The notes below the pieces were generated by a model, which saw only the letters and a list, made by a program, of their open reading frames with translations, ran no database searches and was not told the DNA's origin. 64,000 bases of DNA from Chimonanthus salicifolius (lineage: Eukaryota; Streptophyta; Magnoliopsida; Laurales; Calycanthaceae), in assembly GCA_013350335.1 (NCBI GenBank), contig CM023535.1:33450991-33514990 (forward strand), in the 5' to 3' direction. Of the stretch, positions 1 through 10,215 are shown in pieces. The translations under genes and the position numbers were made by a program. How positions within the stretch are numbered: the stretch's first letter is position 1; the number at the start of each line of letters is the position of its first letter.

Positions 1-54
1 TACTAAAGTTCCAGTTGCAGATATGAATGCAGCAGATATGAAAAAGTGGGATGC
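1..54 (-). pseudogene. Ty3/gypsy aspartic protease fragment
   Basis: On the minus strand these 54 bases read in frame as [18 protein letters not shown]. This matches the stretch just after the catalytic DSG of the gypsy protease that is intact at 39604-39666 ([18 protein letters not shown]). The fragment stops one codon short of the catalytic triplet because an LTR terminus abuts it at 55. The rest of this pol gene lies left of the window. The right-hand continuation is missing, which implies recombination at the LTR (see 55-2748). Confidence 0.8.
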
Positions 55-2748
55 TGTAACGACCCATCCCGCTACGGGCACGTCAAAACTGATACAAACT
101 CCTAAAAACAATCCAATACAATTCCGGATACTTTTTTTTTTTAAATGGGAGACACCGCTCCCGCAACCCCCACTAACAATAGCAATCCACCAGTAAACCA
201 GAAACCGTAAGCATCATTCATGATTACAAATTATAGCATCATCCCATTATTACATTCATCCAACTTAATGAAATGTACACATATCTCAAACACAATAGCA
301 AGTCTCCAATTACAAGATAAAACCATGATAAGTACAAAGCTGCAGCTCTACGCCCAAAATCCGATTGAGGGTCCTGTCGACCCTTCCTCTATGGAGTACC
401 TGTGAGGCAAGGGGTGAGCTCTACATGCCCAGTGAGGGTAACATGCGCATCAAATGTCACCCAGCATACACTATATATATGATCATATGAACACATCAAT
501 GCCTATGATGTCTACATGCATGACTATGCAAGTGGGTGCCCTACCCCTAACACACGGGCCCACATCAGTCGGGCCTCTAGTATATCCTCTAACCAACTCA
601 GTACAATTCTATGGCAACACACTCATGTGCCCATCCGCAGCGGTCCACCCACCCTCGGGTATACTGACTGATCTCCAACCGGATCAGGATCCATAATCCT
701 CGACCAGACCTATGACTATCTCATGACAACTCGCACACATACCACGACGAACCCAATAGTCAGACTCACTAGAGTCCTAAACCGACTGCAACGTGGGAGT
801 AACCACCTCACCAGTCCTCAATGAACTGCCAACCAGACTCGTCTATGGTCTCCTCAACCAAGTACCAGAGTCTTGATAGTCAAACTTATAACCTTGGACC
901 CCATCTGTTGGTCTCCACACGACTGGCGTATCCACGCCTCACAAAATTCTATAGGTCTTCTACCGAGTGAGCTGGCCGAACTCACTCGTTAGGAGCCCAT
1001 AAATACCTGGTGAGTCAACACCCACAACACAAGTCTCAACAATTAACTCCAAAGTCATAACCACGGGTAAACACTCTACCACATCACACCACAGGCTATC
1101 CCCACCATACAGGTGTCCTTGCTTGGAATATCTCATCACATCACATCGTACCATCCCTCGACGCAGAGTACCTCCTCAGCCTACTTGGTCATCTAGGGAA
1201 TCACAAGTCATACAAGTGGGAGCTGTCCCTCATCGCATCATCCCTCGACCAATGACCAGGCGAGCACCTCCTCAGTCTACTCGGTCATTCGGGGATCACA
1301 AGTCATACTGGCGGAAGCTGTCCCTTACAGTATCATCCCTCGACCAATGACTAGGCGAGCACCTCCTCAGCCTACTCGGTCATTCGGGGATCACAAGTCA
1401 TACTAGCGGGAGCTGTCCCTCACCGCATCATCCCTCGACCAATGACCAGGCGAGCACCTCCTCAACCTACTCTGTCATTCGGGGATCACAAGTCATACTA
1501 GCGGGAGCTGTCCCTCACCGCATCATCCCTCGACCAATGACCAGACGAACACCTCCTCAGCCTACTCGGTCATTCGGGGATCACAAGTCATACTAGCAGG
1601 AGTTGTTCCTCACCACATCATCCCTCGACCAATGACCAGGCGAGTGCCTCCTCAGCGTACTCGGTCATTCGGGGATCACAAGTCATACTAGCGGGAGCTG
1701 TCCCTCACCACATCATCCCTCGACCAATGACCAGGCGAGCACCTCCTCAGCCTACTCGGTCATTTGGGGATCACAAGTCATACTAGCGGGAGCTGTCCCA
1801 CACCGCATCATCCCTCGACCAATGACCAGGCGAGCACCTCCTCAGCCTACTCAATCATTCGGGGATCACAAGTCATACTAGCGGGAGTTGTCCCTCACCG
1901 CATCATCCCTCGACCAATGACTAGGCGAGCACCTCCTCAGCCTACTCAGTCATTCGAGGATGCCTTGGCCACCCTGCACTCTGGTACCGTGACGGTAAAG
2001 GCTTCCAAGACTACCCCGAGTGAACCAACATTCAGCCCAGTGGTCTTTCTCTAGGGTTCACATAACTACCTCCCAATTAGTCCTTAACTGGGACTCCCAA
2101 GTACATTGTTCTCTAAATCAGATTTCACCCCTCTCATAGGTGTGTCTAAGAACAGCAAGACCGAACCGACCATTTGATCCATACAAGGGGTACAACTACC
2201 CACTTCTAATCAAAAGGGAGTCCGCATCCCAACCACGAGTCCACTGCGCGGTCCCACATAATATCCCCACCCTAACCACTAGATAAACTAGGGGGAATCT
2301 CTAAATCCTGATGTAGCCTAGTACCCATGCCCCACCGACATCTCACATACATTAGTTATATGTATGCACAATTACCTCTGCGCCTACACATTATTAACAT
2401 AGTTCATCACATAACAATCAGGTGTATACATCACTATTTATCACGGCTGGCATGTTAACATCCAAATATGTTATAATGTCTAGCAGTTCAAACTAACTAT
2501 CACATAATCATATAACATATTATCAACACGACATAACCCATCGGGTCCCAATTGGGCATTTGACCCAATTAACCACATTTACCCAATTAAATAGAATTAA
2601 CCCTATCCATGATCCATTGGACCATACTTGGGCCATTGCCTCAATTCTTATCCATCTAGTATCCACTCCATCTATAAATCTTAATTTTTAACAATTGAAA
2701 TAGATAATAGCCAATATAATTATTGCATTGAAAATCCGGGCTATTACA
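55..2748 (-). mobile_element. Gypsy-type LTR, minus orientation, probably a recombinant of two LTRs
   Basis: Read on the minus strand it starts TGTAATAGCCCGG and ends GGGATGGGTCGTTACA, the terminal style of the other gypsy LTRs here. The last ~210 bases on the plus strand (about 2540-2748) closely match the corresponding end of the LTR at 3558-7598. The rest is diverged and carries a 95-bp tandem array in place of the hairpin arrays of the others. The flanking 5-mers differ (GATGC at 50-54, TTCTG at 2749-2753). The left neighbour is gypsy protease and the right neighbour is copia, so this is not a simple solo LTR. I infer ectopic LTR-LTR recombination with loss of the DNA between. Small ORFs inside it look like chance. 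Confidence 0.65.
1151..1985. repeat. 95-bp tandem repeat, about 9 copies
   Basis: The phrase CATTCGGGGATCACAAGTCA recurs at 1286, 1381, 1476, 1571, 1666 and 1761 (variant), 1856 and 1951 (variant), each exactly 95 bp apart. A diverged first unit is at 1190. Units also share CCTCGACCAATGACCAGGCG and AGCGGGAGCTGTCCCTCACC. The array lies inside an LTR. Copies differ by a few bases each. There are no unique spacers, so it is a minisatellite-like array and not a CRISPR. Confidence 0.93.
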
Positions 2749-3557
2749 TTCTGGACTTGTAGTTAACCAATTTTTCTCTCCTCATGTCACAACACTTTTC
2801 TGCTATGTGAACTCACATGATCTCTTGTGAGACCATTTGTAGTGGTCTAAGATATGGAAGTGAATCTTAAACCAAAACAAAACATGAATGGTGGTCTATC
2901 TCCTGGGTACAAAGATTGTGGCATTTGGTGTTGCATACATAACCCTATGATTGTACCTTTGATGACCGAACTTGGGATCCTTCAACTCTTTTAAGACATG
3001 ATTCAGTTGTCTCAACAAAGAGTCTTGCATTGTGTCCACCTTCCTTGGGTTTCTTTTAAGGTTAGGTGTTGGTGGATGTCTTTTAGGCATAGGCTTTACT
3101 AGATTGTGCCTTTTAGCTTATGCTTGCCTTTCCAAGTGTCTCTTCGAATGATAGCAATTTATTTTGAAATACCCAACCTTGTGACAGAAATAACATTTTC
3201 CCGTTGAAGAGTGAGAGACACTTGTTTTTCCAAACACCCCATGGTTCATAAGTTCTTTGGTGGATGAGGCACCAAGACCAGACCTATCACCATATTGTTT
3301 ACCCAAACCTAGGAGTCTTTTAAATCTTTCATCTCCTTGGGTAAATTTATCTTGGAATTTTTCTTTATGAATTTTTAATTCCTTAACTTCCAAAGATAAT
3401 TTGTTAACATCCTCTTCAAGAAGGTTATTGTGATGCCAAAGATTCTCGACATCCTTGTAGTGAATACTTATCTCTTCTTGAAGGTTTTTATTACTCTTTT
3501 TAGTTTTGAGTTTTCATTGTCGGAGAGTTCCAGCTTAGAGGTTAGGAGAGATTGTTC
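2749..3557 (-). pseudogene. Ty1/copia gag, C-terminal part (minus-strand copy)
   Basis: This is the continuation of the gag at 7599-8840, separated from it by an inserted LTR. The minus strand encodes a coiled-coil-like lysine/glutamate-rich stretch, then a knuckle-like motif CYFCHKVGYFKINC near 3165-3210. The usual histidine of CX2CX4HX4C is tyrosine here. A basic tail follows, ending ATIFVPRR and a TAG at about 2893-2895. The plus-strand relative (13702-15597) ends at the same TAG, so this stop looks like a family property. Downstream of the stop (2749-2892) the sequence matches 15598-15730 in reverse and codes for nothing I recognise. No protease, integrase or RT follows before the LTR at 2748. 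Confidence 0.75.
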
Positions 3558-3653
3558 TGTAACGCCCCGCCCTTTTTCACTCACCGAAAATCAGAGTATA
3601 TTTTTTTTTCTTTTGAAATAAAATAGTGAGAGAGAACGGGACGTCATGACGCG

Positions 3654-3740
3654 AGTTAAGTCCGAGTTTCCAAAGCCCGGCCCTTAACTGGCCAACCATA
3701 CGTGTGCGTGGACTAAGTCCACTAAAATGGTTCACACACG
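3654..3740 (-). other. Conserved terminal hairpin pair (HP2-HP1) of the LTR
   Basis: HP2 (3654-3689) has outer arms AGTTAAG/CTTAACT. HP1 (3701-3740) pairs CGTGTG with CACACG around an inner GTGGACTTAGTCCAC stem (minus-strand reading). The same pair is found at the same place in the other gypsy LTRs with covarying arms. Confidence 0.75.
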
Positions 3741-4299
3741 ACAAGGTTAAGCTTACGGAATTAAACTTAATTGCGGAATTAAACTTAATTGCGGAATTAA
3801 ACTTAATTGTGGAATTATAATAGAGTTCTATCCTACCAATTTTAAATAACAAAGAAGTCCATCATTTAATAATAATTACCTTAAGTTAAAATGTCCAAAA
3901 TCAAAATCCAAACCATAGCAAATATTCTAAATTATTACAGTCCCCACAAGCTGATTACTCAAATTACCTTGTCCATAAATAAACTTAAATAAAATAGATC
4001 TAGCTCATCCAAGCTCCTAAGCTTGGCTCAGATCGCGTCCTTCGTTTCGTCCATTTCCTGTGTCATCATCTAAGGTAGAAGTGGGGCGTTAGACAACGCG
4101 CCCAGTAGGTACTCCGAGTAGGGTCAACACATGGATTAGTTTAACCAAAATCACATAGATATAAATAATATCAAAACCATGCAAGTCAATGCCATGCCAT
4201 GGGTGTCATATGCGATGAATCCCACCCATCATCCATATCACAATCACATAGTACATCCTCTTGATGGATAATCCACATCAAGGTATTGTCATGACTCCC

Positions 4300-4595
4300 T
4301 GCAAATGCCTTATCGGTCGCCCCAAACAGAGCGCGGACTCCGGTTATATTTCAAACACAGTATAGTTCTCCCCACGAATGCCTTATCGGTCTCCCCGAAC
4401 GGAGCGTGGACTCCGGTTACAATTCAATCATACATCCCTTGGAATCAATGTGGATTCCTCCCCACAGTTGCTTTATCGGAAATCCGAATGGAGCATGGAC
4501 TCCTCTTACAATTCAATCATACATCCATTGGAATCAGTGTGGATTGCTCCCCACGGTTACTTTATTAGAAATCCGAATGGAGCGTAGACTCCCCT
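4300..4595. repeat. Four diverged tandem units of the LTR 'CATGCTCC' module
   Basis: Units of about 73-97 bp begin near 4300, 4374, 4463 and 4555. Each contains TTATCGG/TTATTAG, a C(C/G)GAA(C/T)GGAGC core and GACTCC. They correspond to the GGAG...CTCC-GTCGGGGCGACCG modules of the other LTRs, read in reverse. Confidence 0.7.
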
Positions 4596-5472
4596 CATTT
4601 AATCCCTCCCATGCCATGCATAAGATGCAAGTGCAAACATGCTATGTAATAATAAACATCATAGCATTAAAATCCATCATTAAGACATATCATTTGATAC
4701 CAAAATAATTCAAGTTAAAACATCACATATACATATTCCATGGTTTTCAATGAGGTAGGAATCCTACCAACGTCCAAATACCGGGTCCTTGTGTTTCCGT
4801 CCAAAAACTGATCACCGATCGTGTCAAGTCGATCGTACACCGCTTGTGAAATCCCGTTACCTTATTACATATAAATAAATCAAACCGATGATCCATTTGA
4901 TTTCCAACCATCCTACGTCATCCTATGTCATTTCCATTTACAAGCATAGTCTTTTATCCGGTTAAGTCCCTTTAAGATGTTTCCATCATACATTGGGGCT
5001 GAACCATGTTTTAAGTCCACAAAAATGCCTTAGTGGGGTTCAGTCATACAATATGGCCAAACCTCACTCTCTTGGTTTTGGGCCCCTCTTTTTAGTCCTT
5101 GGTCATTTTAATCAATGTGGGTCCACCATCATTTCATTAGTTAATCATTTTCCATTAAAAAAAACCCTAAGTCCATAAAACATTCTCCATGGGGTTCAAT
5201 CATACACTTAGGTCACTTACACATACCTAGATCCAAAAACATGATCCATGGGGTTCGGCCATGATGGTCCTTTAATTTCACCATCTTTCCATCTTAGCTA
5301 TCACTCTTTCCATAGCTAAACACTTAACTTATTTGCACATAACTTAGGTCCATAATAATTTCATTAACATAACATATATCCATAATAAATCCCTTCATTC
5401 CTTAGCTTGATCATTCCATCTCTTAGACATGCATGAATCTACCAAATGATCCATCAAAAATGGTTCATGGGG

Positions 5473-6056
5473 TTTGGCCATACAACATGGCCGAACCCAT
5501 GATGTCTCATTTTCATGCTTCCTTTCTTAAATCACTTACAAATATTAGACCCATAACCAAAGTCCCTCCATGGGGTTTAATCATACACTTAGGTCCATCA
5601 TTTTAAACCCAACATCCAACAACATTTCTTCCATGGGGTTCGGCGGTCCATGGTTCTTCATCATCTCCTCATTTTTTAAACCATCATTTACAACATTTAA
5701 AACCCATTTAAAATCATTAACATTCTTCCACATTTCATCCTTTAAAACCCATCAAAACCAATAATATTCTTCCATGGGGTTCGGCCATACAACATGGCCG
5801 AACCCTATGGTTCATCATTTCCTCTCAAATCTACATATCTATGATTAGATCATTTGATGGGGTTCGGCCATATATCATGGCTAAACCTCATCCAAATCCT
5901 TTTTGAGTTCTCATATGGTCCATGCATAAAATCTAGGGTTTGGCCATGCAAGGCCCAAACCATGATCTTTGATCATTCTCCATCCCTTACATTTAACATG
6001 CATGAGGTCCTTTTGCATAACAATATTAGGGTTCGGCCATGTAATGGCCGAACCAT
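5473..6056. repeat. Array of GGTTCGGCCAT...ATGGCCGAACC hairpins
   Basis: Inverted repeats with 10-13 bp arms and loops of about 2-8 nt occur near 5473, 5778, 5858, 5934 and 6028, plus degenerate ones near 5042, 5245 and 5635. Spacing is about 75-300 bp. The same element recurs in most other gypsy LTRs of the window. Confidence 0.8.
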
Positions 6057-7598
6057 GTTCCTTGACCATTTTTTTCATGCTTAAGCCAATATACATATTG
6101 TCCTTAACCATATCCATTAATCATATATGTAACCCTAATCACCCTTCATTTGTTCAATCCATCTTATTCCTTGGATGGATTTTAAATCCATGGCCCATAA
6201 CATTTTGGCCAACCACTTTTAATCCGAAATGGGATGTTCCCTTAACCTCTTTCAAATTAACAAAATATTGTCAAGCAATACTTACCGATTCTGCGACTCG
6301 TCCATTTTCTTTCACTCCGACTTGCTCCTCCGCTTTTCTCCTTCCTTAGTCTTTTCTTTCTTCCTCCTTGATCTTCGGCCAAAGTGTGGTGCTTGATTAA
6401 GATGAAAACCCTAACAGATGGTTCAGCCAAGGAGAAGGTTTGAGAGAGGGAGAGGAGGAGAGAATGGGAGAAAACTCTATGTTCTTTGTCTGAAGGAGAG
6501 AGGTCTGCCCTTAGGGTTTTTGGTGAGAGGGAGAGGAGTTTGAGACAGAAAACTCTAAGTCTTTTTCCTTTGTCTTAGAGGGAGAGGTCGGCCAAGCTTG
6601 AGAGGGAGAGAGTGAATGAAATGGAAAGGTAACCCTTTCCATCTTGTCTAGGGTTTCCTTGGGCAAGACTCCACCTCCAACCACCCCCATCAATGTGGAG
6701 TCTTCCCTATGAGTCCCTTGACCAAACAAGGGAATGCATGAGCCCCACATGGCACACACCACCCTCTCCAACTGTTTTGGCTAGTGGTTTCCATGAGATT
6801 GAACCCCCACCTCTCCTTTGACCAACCATGAGGATGCATGCCCTCCACGTGGGTTCTTTGTCTAGCCAAGAGGGTGCATGCCCTCCACATGGCACACACC
6901 ACCCTATCCAACGGTTTTGTGGTTAGTGGTTTCCATGAGATGGAAACCACCCACCTCTCCTTTGACTCACTCCATCTTTTCATCTTCCATGTGAGTCACC
7001 CCCATTTGACTCACTTCATTTAAATGAAACTCAACTCCTAACTCAAGCATTTGAATTTATTTCCATCTAACTTAGGTGATTTAATTAAATAATTTAATTC
7101 CTTAACTCCACTCATTTTATTTAATCCTCTTGGACTCATCTTTGAACTCATCCATGGTTGACCAAGTCAACCATTGTGGCCGGCCCCACTTGTGCCTTAG
7201 TCCACACGCCACCTCACTTGATGAGGTGGAGTTGGGTCCCACTTGGCTATGCCACTTGGATAATTCCTCATACACTTGCCACCTCACTTGATGAGGTGGA
7301 CCCCATGCCTTTGATCTTAATTGGGTCCATGACCCGATTAAATCCACTCCTTACCCATTTACCCTAATCATCAATCCATCTTGACCTATTGGGTCCCAAT
7401 TGGGCATTTGACCCAATTGACCACATTGACCCAATTAAATAGAATTAATCCTATCCATGATCCATTGGACCATACTTGGGCCATTGCCCCAACTTTGATC
7501 CATCTAACATCCATTCCATCTATAAATCTTAATTTTTTAACAATTAAAAATAAATAATAGCCAATATATTTATTGCTTTGAAAATCTGGGCTATCACA

Positions 7599-8840
7599 TT
7601 TTCAGTTTTTAAATCCTCCACTTGATTAGAAAGGTTCAGATTTTCATTTTTATCCCTGTCTAATTTCTACCGCTCACTTTCAAGGAACAGGGCATTGTAG
7701 GAAGCTTGAAGAGTTTCATCATCTTCACTCTCATCATCCTCCGTTACAACTGTGGGATTTTCTTGATCACCAATGATCGAGGCTATGAGACTTTTTGATA
7801 CATCAACTTTTCTTTGAGTCTCTTTATCGGAATCACACTTTGATTCAGAGGTTTCCACTTGGGTCAGACCCACATTCATAGCCTTCTTAATTTTATCTGA
7901 GGGACATTCGTTCATGAAGTGTCCTATCCCTTCACAATTATAACAAGTTCCTTTACAACCTCTCTCTCTTTCCATTTCCCTCTAATTTCTTCTTGACTTT
8001 TAGGGTACCTTTTACTTGATTCACCATTTCCCATTGTTCTCAAGTTGTTTTTTTAACAAAGTTTTTATAATTTTTTTTGGCAAACATTGGCATTTCATCA
8101 CTTGAGAACTCATGTTCTGAAAAATCGTCTTTTTTCTTTTGTTTTCTTTTGTTTTAAGGAAGATTTCAAGGCAATGGATTTGTCCTTTGGTTGTTCAAAT
8201 TGTAGTTTATAAGTTTGTAGTGAACCAACCAAATCATCGATGTTCATTAGAGACACATCTTTGTTATCTTCCATAGCCACAACCTTGGGCTTGAATCTTT
8301 TTGCAAGATTCCGGACAATTTTGGTACATACATTGTCCTCGGGTATCCCTTCACCTAAAGCGTATATTTGATTCACAATGTCGCTTATCTTGGAATAGAA
8401 ATCCATGAAGACTTCATCCTCCCTCATTTTAATAGTATCAAATTGATTTTGGATGATCTGAAGTTTGGACCTCTTAACTATTGAGGTGCCTTCATGAGTT
8501 ATTTCAAGAACTTTTGATGCCTCCTTTGCAGTTCCACAGGTCATAATTCGTTTGTACTCGTTATCAGATACTGCATAGTTAAGGGCATTCATGGCTTTAC
8601 CATCAACTGTTTGAGCATCTTTTCAGCAGAGACCCAAGAGGCAAAAGGTTTGGGTTTCATAAACTTGGTTGAGGTGGATGTTATAATCTTTTCTTCCATG
8701 GGTTCCTGCCATCCAGTCTTTACAATATCACATACCGATGAATCTATGGAAACAAAGAAAGTTCTCATTTTGGCCTTCCATGAGGCATAGTTTGTTACAT
8801 CAAAGTAAAGGGGTTTGGATATTGCATGACTATCTCCCAT
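7599..8840 (-). pseudogene. Ty1/copia gag, N-terminal part (minus-strand copy)
   Basis: The start is the ATG at 8838-8840 (MGDSHAISKPLYFD), about 50 nt after the primer-binding site. The first ~85 residues carry YFDVTNYASWKAKM, the usual copia gag (DUF4219/UBN2-like) opening. A frameshift near 8600 leads into the UBN2-like helical part (MNALNYAVSDNEYKRIMTC... to QTYKLQFEQPKD, 8592-8190). Another frameshift near 8120 precedes an intact CCHC knuckle CYNCEGIGHFMNEC at 7904-7945 and an acidic stretch (EDDESEDDETLQ). It is the structural capsid/nucleocapsid gene of a retrotransposon. The insertion at 3558-7598 separates it from its C-terminus. Frameshifts and the nested LTR make it non-functional. 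The plus-strand relative at 13702-15597 is clearly homologous. Confidence 0.88.
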
Positions 8841-8892
8841 GGTGTTGTAGCTTGGAACAACTCGGATGGTTAAATCCTTGTAAAGAGCACTA

Positions 8893-8905
8893 GGCTCTGA
8901 TACCA
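8893..8905 (-). promoter_or_regulatory. Primer-binding site of the minus-strand copia element
   Basis: The minus strand reads TGGTATCAGAGCC, complementary to the 3' end of plant initiator tRNA-Met. It lies 2 nt from the LTR end (TTTCA at 8912-8908) and about 50 nt before the gag ATG. Confidence 0.9.
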
Positions 8906-8907
8906 AT

Positions 8908-9092
8908 TGAAAGTTCTCCCTTTGGTGCTAGAACACGATTGACCCTAGAGGAGGGATGAATAGGTCAATCTAAAAATAGTTGGTCCTTTTAAAAATTACT
9001 TGATTGATTAATTAAGTGCAACGGATATAACAATCAAGTGTGGGTGTTCGCAAATGTGATTAAGCAATCAACATAAGGAATTAACTCTAACA
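8908..9092 (-). mobile_element. Truncated copia 5' LTR (3' end only), minus orientation
   Basis: This is the LTR stub next to the minus-strand PBS. Up to about 9078 it is an imperfect inverted repeat of 10025-10200, the 3' end of the plus-strand copia LTR; both contain AATGTGATTAAGCAATCAAC in opposite directions. The rest of the minus LTR is gone: at about 9092 the sequence switches to plus-oriented LTR. The two copia elements are therefore joined head to head through their LTRs. Confidence 0.78.
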
Positions 9093-9395
9093 CCATCAAG
9101 ACCGATCGAGAGTAACAGGACCGACCCATCGGTAAAGGGTGACAAGTCATTTGGGTAACAAGTTTCTAAAGTAGAAACTATTGCCAAGCATGTTTTGCAC
9201 CAGAACAAGCCTCTCGTATGGACCGACCCATCGGTGACATAATTGTCAACCCATCGACGACACAGACCTGTAGACCGAAAATAATTATGCCGTTGGGAGT
9301 GCTTTTAATGAGTAATGGTCTGGTGGTTGAACGGTAATAAATATGAACACCGACCTGTCAACCCTGGACAATCAGAAAGACCGTTAAGACTTCTC

Positions 9396-9403
9396 TATAA
9401 ATA
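9396..9403 (+). promoter_or_regulatory. TATA box of the copia LTR
   Basis: TATAAATA lies within the plus-strand LTR, about 800 bp before its end, in a context (TTCTCTATAAATATGAG) expected of a pol II core promoter. Placement is the only other support. Confidence 0.6.
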
Positions 9404-9474
9404 TGAGTGTTGGATGATCGTTTTTACTATCTTCCTTGAACCGAAAAAGGAATGATCAACACTCTTGGGCAGTA

Positions 9475-9588
9475 AGATCATAAACAATCAATCTAAGGAT
9501 TGAGTTTGCAAATGAGAAAATGGGGAGGAGAGAAAGATCATAAACAATCAATCTACGGATTGAGTTTGCAAGTGAAAAAGCCATAATC
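9475..9588 (+). repeat. 60-bp direct duplication in the copia LTR
   Basis: AGATCATAAACAATCAATCT starts at 9475 and again at 9535, and similarity continues through GGATTGAGTTTGCAA. It sits about 80 bp after the TATA box, so it would fall in the transcript leader. Confidence 0.85.
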
Positions 9589-10202
9589 TAGGAAAGCTTT
9601 GGTCGAACCAAGTTTCCTTATCACCCTGAGTTTGTGATTGCTATAAGACGGTTAGATGGAGGAGCATCGGTACTCTGTGGGTGGGATCTTTAAGAAGCAC
9701 ACATCAGCGAGAAAGAGCTTTAAGGCAAGTATTTCTTGATTTTAATTTTCTTTTTAAAACCTATTACCTGAAAGTGGATTAAGGGGGATTTGTTCCAGAA
9801 CCACTATAAAAAACTCTACAGCATTGTCTCTGACATAGTGGTGGGTGGAATTCTCAGCCAATTGAGTGAGGTGGAATTCCTACTCTATTTGTGAGGGTGT
9901 AAGTCCCCACATAGCGAATTTGGGGATAGCTCAAGGTTGAGCGAGTCCTAACAGTGGATGTAGGTTGGCGAACCGAACCACTATATACCTTGTGCCCTGT
10001 TGTTTGTGGTGTTATAGATATCTTCTAATGTTGATTGCTTAATCACATTTTCTAACGCACACTCACTTGATTGTATATCCGTTGCGCTTCAATTAATCAA
10101 TCATGGTAAAATTTTAAAGGACCAACGGATTTTTGATTGACCTATTCACCCCCCTGTAGGGTCAATCAGGTTGTTATAGCTCCAAAAATGGGGACTTTCA
10201 AT

Positions 10203-10215
10203 TGGTATAAGAGCC
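10203..10215 (+). promoter_or_regulatory. Primer-binding site of the plus-strand copia element (one mismatch)
   Basis: TGGTATAAGAGCC differs from the tRNA-Met complement TGGTATCAGAGCC by C to A at one base. It lies 2 nt after the LTR end. The gag ATG follows at 10268-10270. Confidence 0.85.

Larger units (their letters stand above)
3558..7598 (-). mobile_element. Solo gypsy LTR, minus orientation, 4.04 kb
   Basis: On the minus strand it starts TGTGATAGCCCAG and ends GGGCGGGGCGTTACA. It splits a copia gag. The flanking 5-mers TGTTC (3553-3557) and TTTTC (7599-7603) match at 4 of 5 positions, so this is a slightly decayed target-site duplication. Modules in LTR order are: palindrome-rich U3 (about 7600-6700), pyrimidine/purine leader (about 6620-6350), splice-donor-like GTAAGT (6280-6285 on minus), hairpins of the GGTTCGGCCAT type (5473-6050), a four-unit 'CCCCGAACGGAGCGTGGACTCC'-type tandem (about 4300-4595), and the terminal hairpin pair (3654-3740). 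No internal gypsy domain is present, so it is a solo LTR. Confidence 0.88.
9093..10200 (+). mobile_element. Copia 5' LTR, plus orientation, truncated at its 5' side
   Basis: It ends GGGACTTTCA, followed by A and a PBS. Positions 9093-9210 match 51189-51305 of the 3' LTR (ATCAAGACCGATCGAGAGTA...). In that copy at least ~550 bp of LTR precede this point, so the 5' part is missing here. It contains a TATA box, a 60-bp duplication, palindromes ACCGACCCATCGGT (9120, 9220) and, near 9955-9990, a GGATGTAGG...GCGAACCGAACCAC block typical of copia/Sirevirus LTR ends. No coding region is seen. Confidence 0.82.

Noticed and set aside
1151..1985. CRISPR-like regular repeat
   Set aside because: Units are contiguous 95-bp tandems without unique spacers, in a plant retrotransposon.
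1123..2054. Open frames of 75-96 codons over the 95-bp array
   Set aside because: They repeat the same peptide because the DNA is tandem; no start context or homology, and the frame follows the repeat only.
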